Origin: Azospirillum cavernae
GTDB taxonomy: Bacteria; Pseudomonadota; Alphaproteobacteria; Azospirillales; Azospirillaceae
Assembly: GCF_003590795.1 (NCBI RefSeq)
Contig: NZ_QYUL01000001.1
Span: forward strand, 1,009,001-1,073,000
Direction: 5' to 3'
DNA: 64,000 nt
A program made the translations under genes and the position numbers. Each line of letters begins with the position of its first letter. Position 1 is the stretch's first letter. Shown piece by piece: positions 35,275 through 45,668 of this stretch. Under the pieces are notes generated by a model. It did not search any database, was not told where the DNA came from, and was given only the letters and a program-made list of their open reading frames with translations.

Positions 35275-36960
35275 TTACGCCGCCGCCTGGATCGCCTGCC
35301 GGTCGGCCAGACGCAGGGTCAGCAAGCGGGCCAGCCCCCACAGCGCGCTTTCCGCCTGCCCCAGCGCCGCCAACAGCCGCGTGCGCTCGTCCAGGGGAAT
35401 GCCGCTGTCCGATTCCAGATAGCTCTGGCGCAGCCGCGCGGCGGCTCCGCCCTGATCGCCGATCATGCCGTGGATCATCCGCAGATCGTCAACGTCGCCG
35501 CTCTCCAGCGCCGCCAGCGTTTCCAGCAACACCGCGTCCAGCGCCTCCAACAGAATGTCGGCGAAGCGCCGCCCAGCCTCCGACAGGGGGGCGGCGCCAA
35601 GCTCTTGGGTGAAGTCGAACAGGTGGCGTTCCAGCGCGCGGGCGTGATCCTGGCTTTGCAACACCCCCATCAGCACCGGCACCAGCGGCGGCGGCATCGT
35701 CCGCTTGCACAGATTGCCGACAAAGCCGTCGATCTCCTTGGACAGCGCCGCCAACGCTGTGTGCAACGCGGCGGCCTTGCCCGTCCGCTTGGCGTCGTTG
35801 TCGGTCCCGTCGCCTGACCGCGCCAGCGCCAACAGCGGGGCCAACGCCGCCCGGTAGCGCGTCTGCTCCTTTTCCAGCAGGCGCAACGCCGATTCCGGCT
35901 CCTCCACCGCGCGGGCGAAGAGGTATTTCGGCAGGGACAGATCCTCGTCCTCGGTCTTGCCTTGGCCGATGCGCGACAGCAGCCGCGCCATCAGCGGCAC
36001 GAAGGGCAGCATCACCACCGTGTTGAAGATGTTGAAGCCGGTGGAGTAGGTGGCGATGGCGATGGGCACCAGCGGATAGCTGACCGCCCCGCCCGCCCCC
36101 GTCACCGCGACTCCGGGATCGCCGCCCAGCGTCCAGGCGACCAGTGTCAGCGACAGCGGAAACAGCGGCAGCATCAGCAGCACGCCGATGACGTTGAAGG
36201 ACATGTGGGCGTAGGCGGTGCGCCGCGCGTTCAAGGACAGGTTGAGCGCCGCGACGTAGGAGGTCGCCGTCGTCCCGACATCCGCCCCCAGCGTGAAGGC
36301 CAGCGCCGTGTGCCAATCCATCACGCCCGAGGCCCCCAGCCCCATGACGATGCCGACGGTGGCGGACGAGGAATGGATGATCGCCGTCACCAGCGCCGAC
36401 AAGGCGACGCACAGCAGGATGCCGCCATAGCTGTCGGCGGACAGCAGGGTGAAAACCTCCATCATCGCCGGGGCGGAGCGAATCGGGCGGAAGCCGCTGG
36501 TCAGCAGATCCAAGCCGTAAAAGATCATGCCCAACCCCAGAATCGCCAAGGCGGAGTAGCGGATCTTCGGCGTGCCGACGAAGAGATAGACCAGCGCCGC
36601 CACGCCGATGACCGGCAAGCCCCATTTGCCGATGGGCAGGGCGACGAAGACCGTGGTCAGCGTCGTGCCGATGTTGGCGCCCATGATGAGGCCGATGGCC
36701 TGTTCCAGCGTGACGATGCCGCTGTTGACGAAGCCGACCACCATCACGGTCATCACCGTGCTGGATTGGATGACCCCGGTCACGAAGGTGCCGGTCAGCA
36801 GGGCGAAGATGCGGTTGGTGGTGAAACGCTCCAAAATCTGGCGCATCCGCTCGACCGCCAGCGATTGGATGCCGTCGGACAGAAACTCCATCCCCAGCAT
36901 GAACAGCCCGAGTCCGCCCAGAACCCGAAACACCATGTCTTGAATGACGCCGCCGTCCAT
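35275..36960 (-). CDS. Na+/phosphate cotransporter family protein (NptA/YjbB-like)
   Basis: 561 residues. Two inverted transport repeats are seen: the first with VIQSSTVMTVMVVGF and GANIGTTLTTVFVA (about 60-110), the second with IIHSSSATVGIVMGLGASG and GADVGTTATSYVAAL (about 190-240); QSS(S/T) and GxN/D-GTT pairs mark the PF02690 family. About 9 helices end near residue 330, and a PhoU-like helical cytoplasmic domain of about 200 residues follows (from LPKYLFARAVEEPESALRLL). In E. coli YjbB this design exports phosphate. It converges on csbD with 88 bp between. Confidence 0.9.
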   Translation of the reverse strand: MDGGVIQDMVFRVLGGLGLFMLGMEFLSDGIQSLAVERMRQILERFTTNRIFALLTGTFVTGVIQSSTVMTVMVVGFVNSGIVTLEQAIGLIMGANIGTTLTTVFVALPIGKWGLPVIGVAALVYLFVGTPKIRYSALAILGLGMIFYGLDLLTSGFRPIRSAPAMMEVFTLLSADSYGGILLCVALSALVTAIIHSSSATVGIVMGLGASGVMDWHTALAFTLGADVGTTATSYVAALNLSLNARRTAYAHMSFNVIGVLLMLPLFPLSLTLVAWTLGGDPGVAVTGAGGAVSYPLVPIAIATYSTGFNIFNTVVMLPFVPLMARLLSRIGQGKTEDEDLSLPKYLFARAVEEPESALRLLEKEQTRYRAALAPLLALARSGDGTDNDAKRTGKAAALHTALAALSKEIDGFVGNLCKRTMPPPLVPVLMGVLQSQDHARALERHLFDFTQELGAAPLSEAGRRFADILLEALDAVLLETLAALESGDVDDLRMIHGMIGDQGGAAARLRQSYLESDSGIPLDERTRLLAALGQAESALWGLARLLTLRLADRQAIQAAA

Positions 36961-37132
36961 CCCGTTTCACCCCTTTGTCACAGAAGCGCAAAGCATAAGC
37001 GGCTTTTTGGTTCGTGCGCATGGGGAAGTCGTAAGACGCGCGTGGAAATGCGCTGTTGCCGCCCCATCGCGCCCTATCTATGATGCGCCGCCCCGGCCAG
37101 ATGGTCGAACGACGCGCTTAGATTCGGATCCC

Positions 37133-39016
37133 ATGCTCCAGTTCATTCGCAATTTCGCCGGTTCATGGGTCGTCAAGATCCTGTTCGTGCTGTTGATCCT
37201 CAGCTTCGGCATCTGGGGGATCGGCGACGTGTTCCGCTCCAGCACGCCAACCTCGGTGGCCGAAGTCGGTTCGGTGGAAATCGGGCGCGAGGCGCTCGAC
37301 CAGGAATTCCGCCGCCAGATCGAACGGCTGCGCCCGATGCTCGGCGGCAATCTGACCGCCGAACAGGCCAAGCAGTTCGGCCTGCTCGAACAATCGCTGC
37401 AATCGCTGATCCAGCGCGCGCTGTTCGACCTTGCCGCCAAGGACGCCGGAATCGCCGTCGGGCCGGAGGTGGTCAAGCTCCGCATCGCCGACGAACCGGC
37501 CTTCCGCAACCAGCAGGGCCAGTTCGACCCGAACATGTTCCGCACCGTGCTGCGCAACAATCAACTGACCGAAGACGGCTACATCGCCCTGATTCGCCGC
37601 GAGACCGCGCGCGAGTTGGTCGCGGGCGCCGTCAACGCCGGGGTCGCCGCGCCCAAGACGCTGACCCAGGCGCTCTACCGCTTCCGTGGCGAAAAGCGCG
37701 TGGCCGAGGTGGTGACGCTGACCAACGCGTCCGTCGGCGACGTCGGCAGCCCGGACGAGGCCGAGATCACCCGCGCCTATGAGGACCATCAGGTCCGCTT
37801 CACCGCGCCGGAATACCGCGCCCTGACCGTGGCCCAACTGTCGCCCGACGCGCTGGCCGCCGACATCAAGATCGACGACGCCCAGCTCCGCGCCGCGTAC
37901 GACGAGCGCGCCGCCGAATTCGGCACGCCGGAAAAGCGCAACATCCTGATGACCGTCGTCGATGACGAGGCCAAGGCCAAGGCCATCGCCGAAGCGGCCA
38001 AGACCAAGGGTCTGGCCGACGCCGCCAAAGAGGCCGGGGTCGAGCCGCTAACGCTCGACGGCGTCGCGCGGGCCGAACTGCCCGAACTGGGCGACGCCGC
38101 CTTCGCGCTGGAGCAAGGCAAGACCAGCGAGCCGATCAAGAGCGGGCTTGGCTGGCACGTCCTGGCCGTCACCGGCGTTCAGGCCGGATCAACCAAGAGC
38201 TTTGACGAGGTGCGCGGCCAGCTCGCCGCCGACATCCGCAAGGAAAAGGCGCTCGACGCCGTGTTCGCCATCGCCAACCGGGTCGAAGACCAGCTCGCCA
38301 GCGGCGCGCCGCTGGAAGAGGTGGCGAAGGCCCAAGGGCTGGTGTTGAGCAAGGTCGCGGCGGTGGACAGCAGCGGCAAGGCCCCGGACGGCAAGGACGC
38401 CGCCCCCACCCTGCCCGCCCTGAAGGCCCTGCTGCCGAACGTCTTCCAATTGAAGGCGGGCGCGGCCACCAACCTGTCCGAGGGGCAAGGCAGCGTCTTC
38501 ACCGCCGTCCGCGTGGACAGCGTGATCCCGGCGGCCCTGCGTCCGCTGGCCGAGGTGCGCGATCAGGTCGTCGCCGGCTGGCAGAACGACCAGCGCGCCG
38601 CCCTGGCCGCCAAGAAGGCCGAAGAGATCGCCACCAAGCTGACCAAGGGTCTGGAGGCCGCCGCCCAGGACGTCGCCAGCCAGTCCGGCGCCAGCGCCGC
38701 CATGACGGTTCCCTTCGCCCGCGACGCCAAGTCGGTGAACGGCCTGCCCGGCGATCTGGTGGCCAAGCTGTTCGCCGCCAAGCCGGGCGAGGTGGTCAGC
38801 GGAACCAGCGCCGATTCGCAGATCGTCGCCCGCCTGCGCGAAATCATCCCCGCCGATCCCGCCGCCCCGGACGCGACGTTCGGCCCGCTGGAGACCAGCG
38901 TCAACCAGGGCGTGGAAAGCGATCTGATGGCCCAGTTCGGCGCCGCCCTGCGCGTCCGCTACCCGGTGCAGATCCACCGCCAGCGCATCGACCAGTTCTT
39001 CGCCGCCAACAACTGA
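37133..39016 (+). CDS. ppiD: Periplasmic folding chaperone PpiD-like (SurA_N/PPIase)
   Basis: 627 residues. A single N-terminal transmembrane helix (VVKILFVLLILSFGIWGIGD, about 12-32) anchors it in the inner membrane with a periplasmic body. A SurA-like chaperone part (about 35-240) precedes a parvulin-like domain (about 265-355, with LPELGDAAFALEQGKTSEPIKS... and WHVLAVTGV). The parvulin core looks shortened compared with active enzymes, so chaperone function is more certain than isomerase activity. The ATG at 37133 gives MLQFIRNFAGSWVVK, the family start. It is 46 bp upstream of trpE, an order seen in other Rhodospirillales (from memory). Confidence 0.9.
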   Translation: MLQFIRNFAGSWVVKILFVLLILSFGIWGIGDVFRSSTPTSVAEVGSVEIGREALDQEFRRQIERLRPMLGGNLTAEQAKQFGLLEQSLQSLIQRALFDLAAKDAGIAVGPEVVKLRIADEPAFRNQQGQFDPNMFRTVLRNNQLTEDGYIALIRRETARELVAGAVNAGVAAPKTLTQALYRFRGEKRVAEVVTLTNASVGDVGSPDEAEITRAYEDHQVRFTAPEYRALTVAQLSPDALAADIKIDDAQLRAAYDERAAEFGTPEKRNILMTVVDDEAKAKAIAEAAKTKGLADAAKEAGVEPLTLDGVARAELPELGDAAFALEQGKTSEPIKSGLGWHVLAVTGVQAGSTKSFDEVRGQLAADIRKEKALDAVFAIANRVEDQLASGAPLEEVAKAQGLVLSKVAAVDSSGKAPDGKDAAPTLPALKALLPNVFQLKAGAATNLSEGQGSVFTAVRVDSVIPAALRPLAEVRDQVVAGWQNDQRAALAAKKAEEIATKLTKGLEAAAQDVASQSGASAAMTVPFARDAKSVNGLPGDLVAKLFAAKPGEVVSGTSADSQIVARLREIIPADPAAPDATFGPLETSVNQGVESDLMAQFGAALRVRYPVQIHRQRIDQFFAANN

Positions 39017-39062
39017 GACGCGCGGCCCCGCCGCGTCCGTCCTCTGACAAAGGTTCGATCCC

Positions 39063-40574
<1,512 letters not shown>

Positions 40575-40656
40575 GAGGCCGTTTTCGCCAAGTATCGAAC
40601 AGATATCAAAAAATACATCTGCACCCACTTTAAACCTAGAATTGATTTTGGAGATC

Positions 40657-40687
40657 AAAAAAGCTCCGGAGGTTACTCCGGGGCTTT
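40657..40687 (-). terminator. Terminator between trpE and the DUF1828-type operon, bidirectional
   Basis: A 12-base stem AAAGCTCCGGAG / CTCCGGGGCTTT (40660-40671 and 40676-40687) with one G-T pair and a four-base loop. On the minus strand it is followed by a T-run (complement of 40657-40662), serving the leftward operon that ends at 40815; in the plus direction it could also end trpE. The rest of 40575-40814 holds nothing I can call. Confidence 0.75.
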
Positions 40688-40814
40688 GCGGTCTCTCACA
40701 TCAACATCAGGCGTTATCTTCTCAACGCACCGTGGCTTGCTCTCAAAAACTGATTTTCTTTCGCCGCAACCGTGCCTGTTAATACCATTTTTGAATCTTC
40801 CAACCTGAGATAGA

Positions 40815-41600
40815 CTAACCAAAAGCATTTCGCCTTAAGTACTTCGCAACTTTTTCCACAACATCCACTTGCCCGCCATCCCAAGCGGCCATTTCTAAGT
40901 CGCTGTTCATTGCTCTTGACTTAGTTCTCTTGCTCACACACTTGACAGATGCATCCTCATATATTAAAAACGGAATAATATTCGATACTTTCTTCAGTTC
41001 AATTTCTTTGGAAAACAGAATTGCCTCCAAAGCTCTTTGCTCACTTAATGCTGGAAATATTGCTGCCGTCTTTCCACTCTTATGTTTTACAATTATATCA
41101 ACAACGTAATCTGACAGCCGAGGAACAGGTGCCTCGTCCGTCGATATTGTTGCTTCTCCGCCCAACCTTTCCGTTATCGCCGCAAGCAGGTCATCACGAA
41201 ATGTACCAACCACCCTTTCTCTCGTGGTGAACAGGAGGTCCTGAACGCGAGTCAGGAACGACAGAAACTGAGCCACCTGAGAGCCAGCATCCGCCTCCGG
41301 CACCCAGTCCGAATGGAACAAAACATCGGTCTCATCATATGTGATGCTGTGCTCCCTTAGCAGCGTCCCCATGATCTCCAAGCGAGCGTCCGTCGATAAA
41401 TCGACGCCAGCACCTTCCAGCTCGCTAATGGTTAGACCATCATCTTCAAATCTGATGAGCCCGCCCTTAACACGGCCATAGAAGGTCAACGCATCTCCCG
41501 TAAACCATGAGAATGGTGATTTAATCGCAAAACCCATCGGCACGGGGCGAACTACAAAGCCAGCACAGAGCGATAGGCAAATTTGCTCTTTGAGGTTCAT
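40815..41600 (-). CDS. DUF1828 (and DUF1829-like) domain protein
   Basis: 261 residues. The N-terminal part fits DUF1828 (GFAIKSPFSWFTGDALTFYG, LIRFEDDGLTISELEGAGVDL), and the C-terminal part (about 130-260, with DYVVDIIVKHKSGKTAAIFP) resembles DUF1829. The DxxV...K pattern around DYVVDIIVKHK is nuclease-like, but I cannot assign activity. It is clearly AT-richer than the neighbouring genes, and its ATG overlaps the stop of the upstream gene (ATGA, 41597-41600), so the pair is translated together. Proteins with this domain pair are known mostly from mobile or defence-associated islands; function undetermined. Confidence 0.75.
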   Translation of the reverse strand: MNLKEQICLSLCAGFVVRPVPMGFAIKSPFSWFTGDALTFYGRVKGGLIRFEDDGLTISELEGAGVDLSTDARLEIMGTLLREHSITYDETDVLFHSDWVPEADAGSQVAQFLSFLTRVQDLLFTTRERVVGTFRDDLLAAITERLGGEATISTDEAPVPRLSDYVVDIIVKHKSGKTAAIFPALSEQRALEAILFSKEIELKKVSNIIPFLIYEDASVKCVSKRTKSRAMNSDLEMAAWDGGQVDVVEKVAKYLRRNAFG

Positions 41601-42118
41601 AGAAGTCCCCCCTGAGCCTGGAACTGAAAACGCGCCGCCGCAATGGACACTGCATTTCCCTTTGTAACCTTAAACTCAACACTACAGGGAGTATCAGACG
41701 AGCGCGGCCAGCCAGACATCCTATCCATATCCCGAAGAACACCAGGAAGAGCAGTCGTTACATTACCACGAATATAATGGCAATGCCAGTTCCGATGCGA
41801 AACATGCAACTCGTGATGGCACAAGACGATTGTATCTTGACCTTTTTCGAGACCAAGAACTGCGGCATAGTACTGTCGCTCTAGGTTTAATTTGATTAAA
41901 ACTCGAAAGCGCTCATTCAACGCCTCAAATGTTACGATGCGCCACTCCCATCCGCGACCGACCACGACACCGGCCTTGGACTTCGAGAGGGGAAATTGCC
42001 CCTTGGGAACCTTCCCCTCCTTCCATTCCTGCACCTTCACATTCCGCTTTTCTGCACGGATAACATCAACAAGATCCATTGAACCGGCCTCACCACCACC
42101 TTTAGCGAGAAATTTCAT
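41597..42118 (-). CDS. Unknown protein, upstream partner of the DUF1828 protein
   Basis: 173 residues from ATG 42118 (a GTG lies one codon earlier). No family recognised. A central histidine/cysteine-rich segment, LCHHELHVSHRNWHCHYIRG (about 99-118), could bind metal or be a nuclease or RNase-type active site. The N-terminal half is basic (AEKRNVKVQEWKEGKVPKGQ). It is the first gene of the two-gene AT-rich operon, overlapping its partner by ATGA, and lies between trpE and the chemoreceptor. Its composition differs from the host, which suggests transfer. Confidence 0.65.
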   Translation of the reverse strand: MKFLAKGGGEAGSMDLVDVIRAEKRNVKVQEWKEGKVPKGQFPLSKSKAGVVVGRGWEWRIVTFEALNERFRVLIKLNLERQYYAAVLGLEKGQDTIVLCHHELHVSHRNWHCHYIRGNVTTALPGVLRDMDRMSGWPRSSDTPCSVEFKVTKGNAVSIAAARFQFQAQGGLL

Positions 42119-42397
42119 CACATATACGAAGCCCTGACAAGACTGCCAATTCTTAAAAGGGTCTCTAATTATATTTTATACAATAATTCGGATACACACT
42201 CGGCATTGTCAGAATTTTTTGATTGGCTTTAAAAATCATAATCCATCACGAAACCCCTTTTGGAAAACACTGTTTTGTTTTGTGAATTATAGATATATTC
42301 CATCTCGTCAGAGAATAAAGAGAGAAAATTATAACAACTCCCAGTCCTACGACGAACTGAGAGCTTCTATATGGGGAAAGTCGACAGAAAATCTTCC
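42119..42397 (-). promoter_or_regulatory. AT-rich upstream region of the two-gene island
   Basis: About 280 bp of strongly AT-rich sequence, unlike the rest of the window. On the minus strand a TATAAAATATAAT-type stretch near 42165-42180 would make a good -10 element for the operon ending at 40815. It also contains the end of the acquired segment next to the chemoreceptor gene. No gene is supported here. Confidence 0.45.
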
Positions 42398-44356
42398 TCA
42401 CACCTTGATCGACGCGACGAAGCGGTCGGCGTCGGTTTCCAGTTGGTGCAGTTCGGTGGTGAGCTGACCGGCGGAATACATCATTTCGATGGCGGATTTT
42501 CCGGTTTCGGCGGCGGTGATCGCCATGGTGCTGACGCTTTCCGACACTTCATGCGAGTTGTGGGTGGCGCGGTCGACCGCCGAGGCGATTTTTTGGGTGT
42601 GCTCCAACTGCTGGCTGACGGCGGCGGACACCTCGCTCGACAGGACTTGAACCTCCTCCACCGTGCTGCGGATGGCGCGGATGGCGTCCACCACGTCCGC
42701 CGTCGCGCCCTGGATGGCGCCGATCTGGCTGCCGATGTCCTCGGTGGCCTTGGCGGTCTGGTTGGCCAGCACCTTGACCTCTTGCGCCACCACGGCGAAG
42801 CCCTTGCCAGCCTCGCCCGCGCGGGCCGCCTCGATGGTGGCGTTGAGGGCCAGCAGGTTGGTTTGCCCGGCGATGTCGGTGATGAGGCGGACGATCTCGC
42901 CGATGCGCTGCGAGCTGTCGGCCAGCGCCTGCACCGCCGCGTCGCTCTGGCGCGCCCGGTTGACCGCGCGCTCCACCGCCGTCGAGGTGGTGTTGACCCG
43001 CCCGCCGATCTCGCCGATCGAGGTGGTCAGCGTTTGCGACACCGTGTTGACGATGCCGACCACCTCCGACGTCTGATCGGCCTTCTCGGCGGTGTGCAGG
43101 GCCTGGTTCTTCATCGTTTCGGCGATGTCGCGCAGCAGATGGGCGCCGTTGCGGATCTGCTCGGTGGCGCTGCCGACGGTGCCCAGCACCCGGCCAAAGG
43201 CCACGTCAAAATCATTGGCGACGACGCGCAGCGACGCCTTGCGGTCGGCCTCGGCCCGGCGTTCGGATTCGCGCGCTTCGATTTCCAGATCGTGGGTGCG
43301 TTGCAGATTGTCCTTGAACACCGACACCGCGCGGGCCATCGAGCCAATCTCGTCGCCGCGCTTGGTGCCGGGAACGGCGGCCTCGCGGTCGCCCGACGCC
43401 AGCTTTTCCATCGCCGCCTCGATCAAACGCAAGGGGGTGGTGATGCTGCGGGCGACGAACAGGCTGGTGACGATGAAGCCGACCAGCAGGACGGAGCCAG
43501 CCATCAGGGCGTTGGCGATGACGTCCTCACGAACGGCGTTCTGTTTGTCCACCGCCCCGGTCATGCCCGAGTTCGCGTTGACCAGCAGCGCGTCGAAGCG
43601 CGGCACCAGCGCCTGGAAGGTCTCGTTGAAGCTCGCCACCTGGGCGCGGAACGCCTTGCTGCCATCGACGAATTTGCCGAGATCCCCGCGATAGACGCGC
43701 GCCAGCTTTTCCAGCTTGACCTGGGTGGCGTCGTCCAGGCCGGAATCGGCCAGGAAGAAGGTGAATTCGTTGAAGGCCTTGCGGTGGCCGGACAGCATCC
43801 CCTCGTCCTGATAGATGATGAAGTCCTTCTCCATCTTGCGCATCGATTCCATGCGGCTGGTCAATTTGTCGGCGTTCGGCCACTGCTTCAACTCGTCCTC
43901 GATCTGCTTGGCCGAGGTCCGCAGCTTGCCGCGCAACCCCGCCTCGTCGGTCAAGCCCAGCTCCTTGGCCTTGTCCACCACATTGGTGAACTGGCCGTTC
44001 AGACCGGCCAGCCCCTGCGTCACCTGGTCGATGTCGTTCGCCTCCATCAGGACGCCGGCGCTGCTCTTGATGTCGGTCAGCAGGCCCACCGCCTCGTTGG
44101 CGTTGGCCTCGAAGGAGCGCGCGGCGTCCTCGTCCCGCTCCATCACGAAACGCTGGCCTTGGAACTGCAAACGGGCGACCCGGCGCTCGATGTCGGTGGT
44201 GCGCTCGTAAATCTCGCGGAAGCGGTTCATTTCCGCCGTCGCCTCGAACACCTGCCCCGCCCCGACGACGATGGTCCCCCCCAGCAAGCCCAGCGTGACC
44301 AGCGAGGCGACGACCAACAACGCGATCCGCGTGCCGATGGAGAGGTTGGACAGCAT
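42398..44356 (-). CDS. Methyl-accepting chemotaxis protein
   Basis: 652 residues. First transmembrane helix about 10-30 ([20 protein letters not shown]), a helical periplasmic ligand domain of about 250 residues similar in size to HBM (helical bimodular) sensors, a second helix near 280-303 ([20 protein letters not shown]), HAMP ([20 protein letters not shown]), and the signalling domain with the hairpin tip [20 protein letters not shown]. No C-terminal CheR/CheB tether pentapeptide. The ligand is unknown. ATG 44356 gives the proper start; the frame runs far upstream into non-coding sequence. Divergent from the YdcF gene. Confidence 0.93.
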   Translation of the reverse strand: MLSNLSIGTRIALLVVASLVTLGLLGGTIVVGAGQVFEATAEMNRFREIYERTTDIERRVARLQFQGQRFVMERDEDAARSFEANANEAVGLLTDIKSSAGVLMEANDIDQVTQGLAGLNGQFTNVVDKAKELGLTDEAGLRGKLRTSAKQIEDELKQWPNADKLTSRMESMRKMEKDFIIYQDEGMLSGHRKAFNEFTFFLADSGLDDATQVKLEKLARVYRGDLGKFVDGSKAFRAQVASFNETFQALVPRFDALLVNANSGMTGAVDKQNAVREDVIANALMAGSVLLVGFIVTSLFVARSITTPLRLIEAAMEKLASGDREAAVPGTKRGDEIGSMARAVSVFKDNLQRTHDLEIEARESERRAEADRKASLRVVANDFDVAFGRVLGTVGSATEQIRNGAHLLRDIAETMKNQALHTAEKADQTSEVVGIVNTVSQTLTTSIGEIGGRVNTTSTAVERAVNRARQSDAAVQALADSSQRIGEIVRLITDIAGQTNLLALNATIEAARAGEAGKGFAVVAQEVKVLANQTAKATEDIGSQIGAIQGATADVVDAIRAIRSTVEEVQVLSSEVSAAVSQQLEHTQKIASAVDRATHNSHEVSESVSTMAITAAETGKSAIEMMYSAGQLTTELHQLETDADRFVASIKV

Positions 44357-44555
44357 GGGCCAGGGTTCCTTTGGACAGATCCGAACGCCCGCAAGATCAA
44401 TCCTGACCAAACGGAGCGGCCAACATGTACGCCGCTGTGACGACGTCCTTGTTAAGCTTTGGTGTCGTTTTTGTGTCATCAGCCACGCGCGTTGCCAGCA
44501 ACCCCGCGCCGCGCCTATGCTCGCCCCGCCCTTCTCCACCGCGCGGAGTGATCCG

Positions 44556-45350
44556 GTGTCGTCCTTCGCCCTGTCGAAATTGCTGTGGGGGTTGGTGAAT
44601 CCCGGAAACGCCCTGGTTGTTCTGCTGGCCATCGGCGTCGTCGCGCTGCGCCTGCCGCGCTGGCGGCGGGCGGGGGAGCGGCTGGTCGCCCTGGTCTGCC
44701 TGTCGTTTCTGTTGGTGACGATGACGCCGCTGGCGGCCCTGGTCGCCCTGCCGCTGGAAAACCGCTTTCCCCGTCTGGTGGAGCCGGAACGGGTGGACGG
44801 AATCATCATGCTGGGCGGGGCGGTCAACCCGCAACTCACCGCCAATCGCGGCGACCCTTCGGTCAACGACGCCGCCGAGCGCATTTTCGCCTTCGCCGAC
44901 CTGATCCGCCGCCACCCGGAGGCGCGCGCCGTGTTCACCGGCGGCTCCGGCAACCTGTTCGGGCAGGACGTCAAGGAGGACCAAACCATCCGCGCCGTTC
45001 TGGCTCAGGCGGGGATTCCCGACGGACGGGTGATCTACGAGACGGAATCCCGCAACACTTGGGAAAACGCCCTGTTCAGCCAAACTCTGGTCGTTCCCAA
45101 GCCAGGGGAACGGTGGGTGTTGGTGACGTCGGCGGCGCACATGCCGCGCTCGGTCGGGATTTTCCGCAAGCTTGGTTGGCCGGTGACGCCCCACCCCGTC
45201 GATTACCGCACCCGCCACGACGCCAGTCCCTTCGTTCCGGCGGAACTGGATCGCCCCCTGGTCTTGCTGGGCGACGCGGTGCGGGAATGGCTCGGCCTGT
45301 TCTCCTATCATCTGATGGAGCGGACCGACGCCCTGTTCCCGGCGCCGTGA
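44556..45350 (+). CDS. YdcF family (DUF218) membrane protein
   Basis: 264 residues from GTG 44556, which has GGAG eight bases upstream; an ATG at 44517 is the alternative. Two N-terminal hydrophobic helices (about 12-32 and 45-70) precede a DUF218 domain with [37 protein letters not shown] and [20 protein letters not shown]. ElyC/SanA-like proteins of this family affect cell-envelope polysaccharide assembly and vancomycin exclusion. It ends 146 bp before tRNA-Cys. Confidence 0.88.
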   Translation: MSSFALSKLLWGLVNPGNALVVLLAIGVVALRLPRWRRAGERLVALVCLSFLLVTMTPLAALVALPLENRFPRLVEPERVDGIIMLGGAVNPQLTANRGDPSVNDAAERIFAFADLIRRHPEARAVFTGGSGNLFGQDVKEDQTIRAVLAQAGIPDGRVIYETESRNTWENALFSQTLVVPKPGERWVLVTSAAHMPRSVGIFRKLGWPVTPHPVDYRTRHDASPFVPAELDRPLVLLGDAVREWLGLFSYHLMERTDALFPAP

Positions 45351-45496
45351 GCGCGCGCAACGACCTGTTGGCCCAAGGATCTCTTTTCGTTGATAAAACC
45401 GTCACCATTCGCTTGACCGTGTCGCCGTGGGGCGCTATATCACCGCTCCACACCACGGCGCGGCCCCACAAGGACTGCGTCGGAGCCGGTTGGGAT

Positions 45497-45570
45497 GGCG
45501 CGGTGGCAGAGTGGTGATGCAGCGGACTGCAAATCCGTGTACGTGGGTTCGATTCCCGCCCGTGCCTCCA
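45497..45570 (+). tRNA. tRNA-Cys (anticodon GCA)
   Basis: 74 nt including the encoded CCA. Acceptor GGCGCGG pairs with CCGTGCC (one G-T), the D-loop GGCAGAGTGGTGATGC, an anticodon stem around CTGCAAA with GCA, the T-loop GTTCGATTC, and discriminator T followed by CCA. A terminator follows at 45605. Confidence 0.97.
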
Positions 45571-45604
45571 TCCCGACCTTGAGCTGTGGCAATAGCCGCC
45601 GACA

Positions 45605-45630
45605 AGCCTCGCTTTCGCGAGGCTTTTTTA
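45605..45630 (+). terminator. Terminator of tRNA-Cys
   Basis: Stem AGCCTCGC / GCGAGGCT with a TTTC loop (45605-45624), followed by TTTTTTA. It is 35 bases after the tRNA. Confidence 0.9.
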
Positions 45631-45668
45631 TTGCCGGGTTGTTGGGGTGGCGGCGCGCCCGACCGCCG

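Noticed and set aside
42371..44440. 689-codon open frame opposite the chemoreceptor
   Set aside because: Shadow of the chemoreceptor gene.
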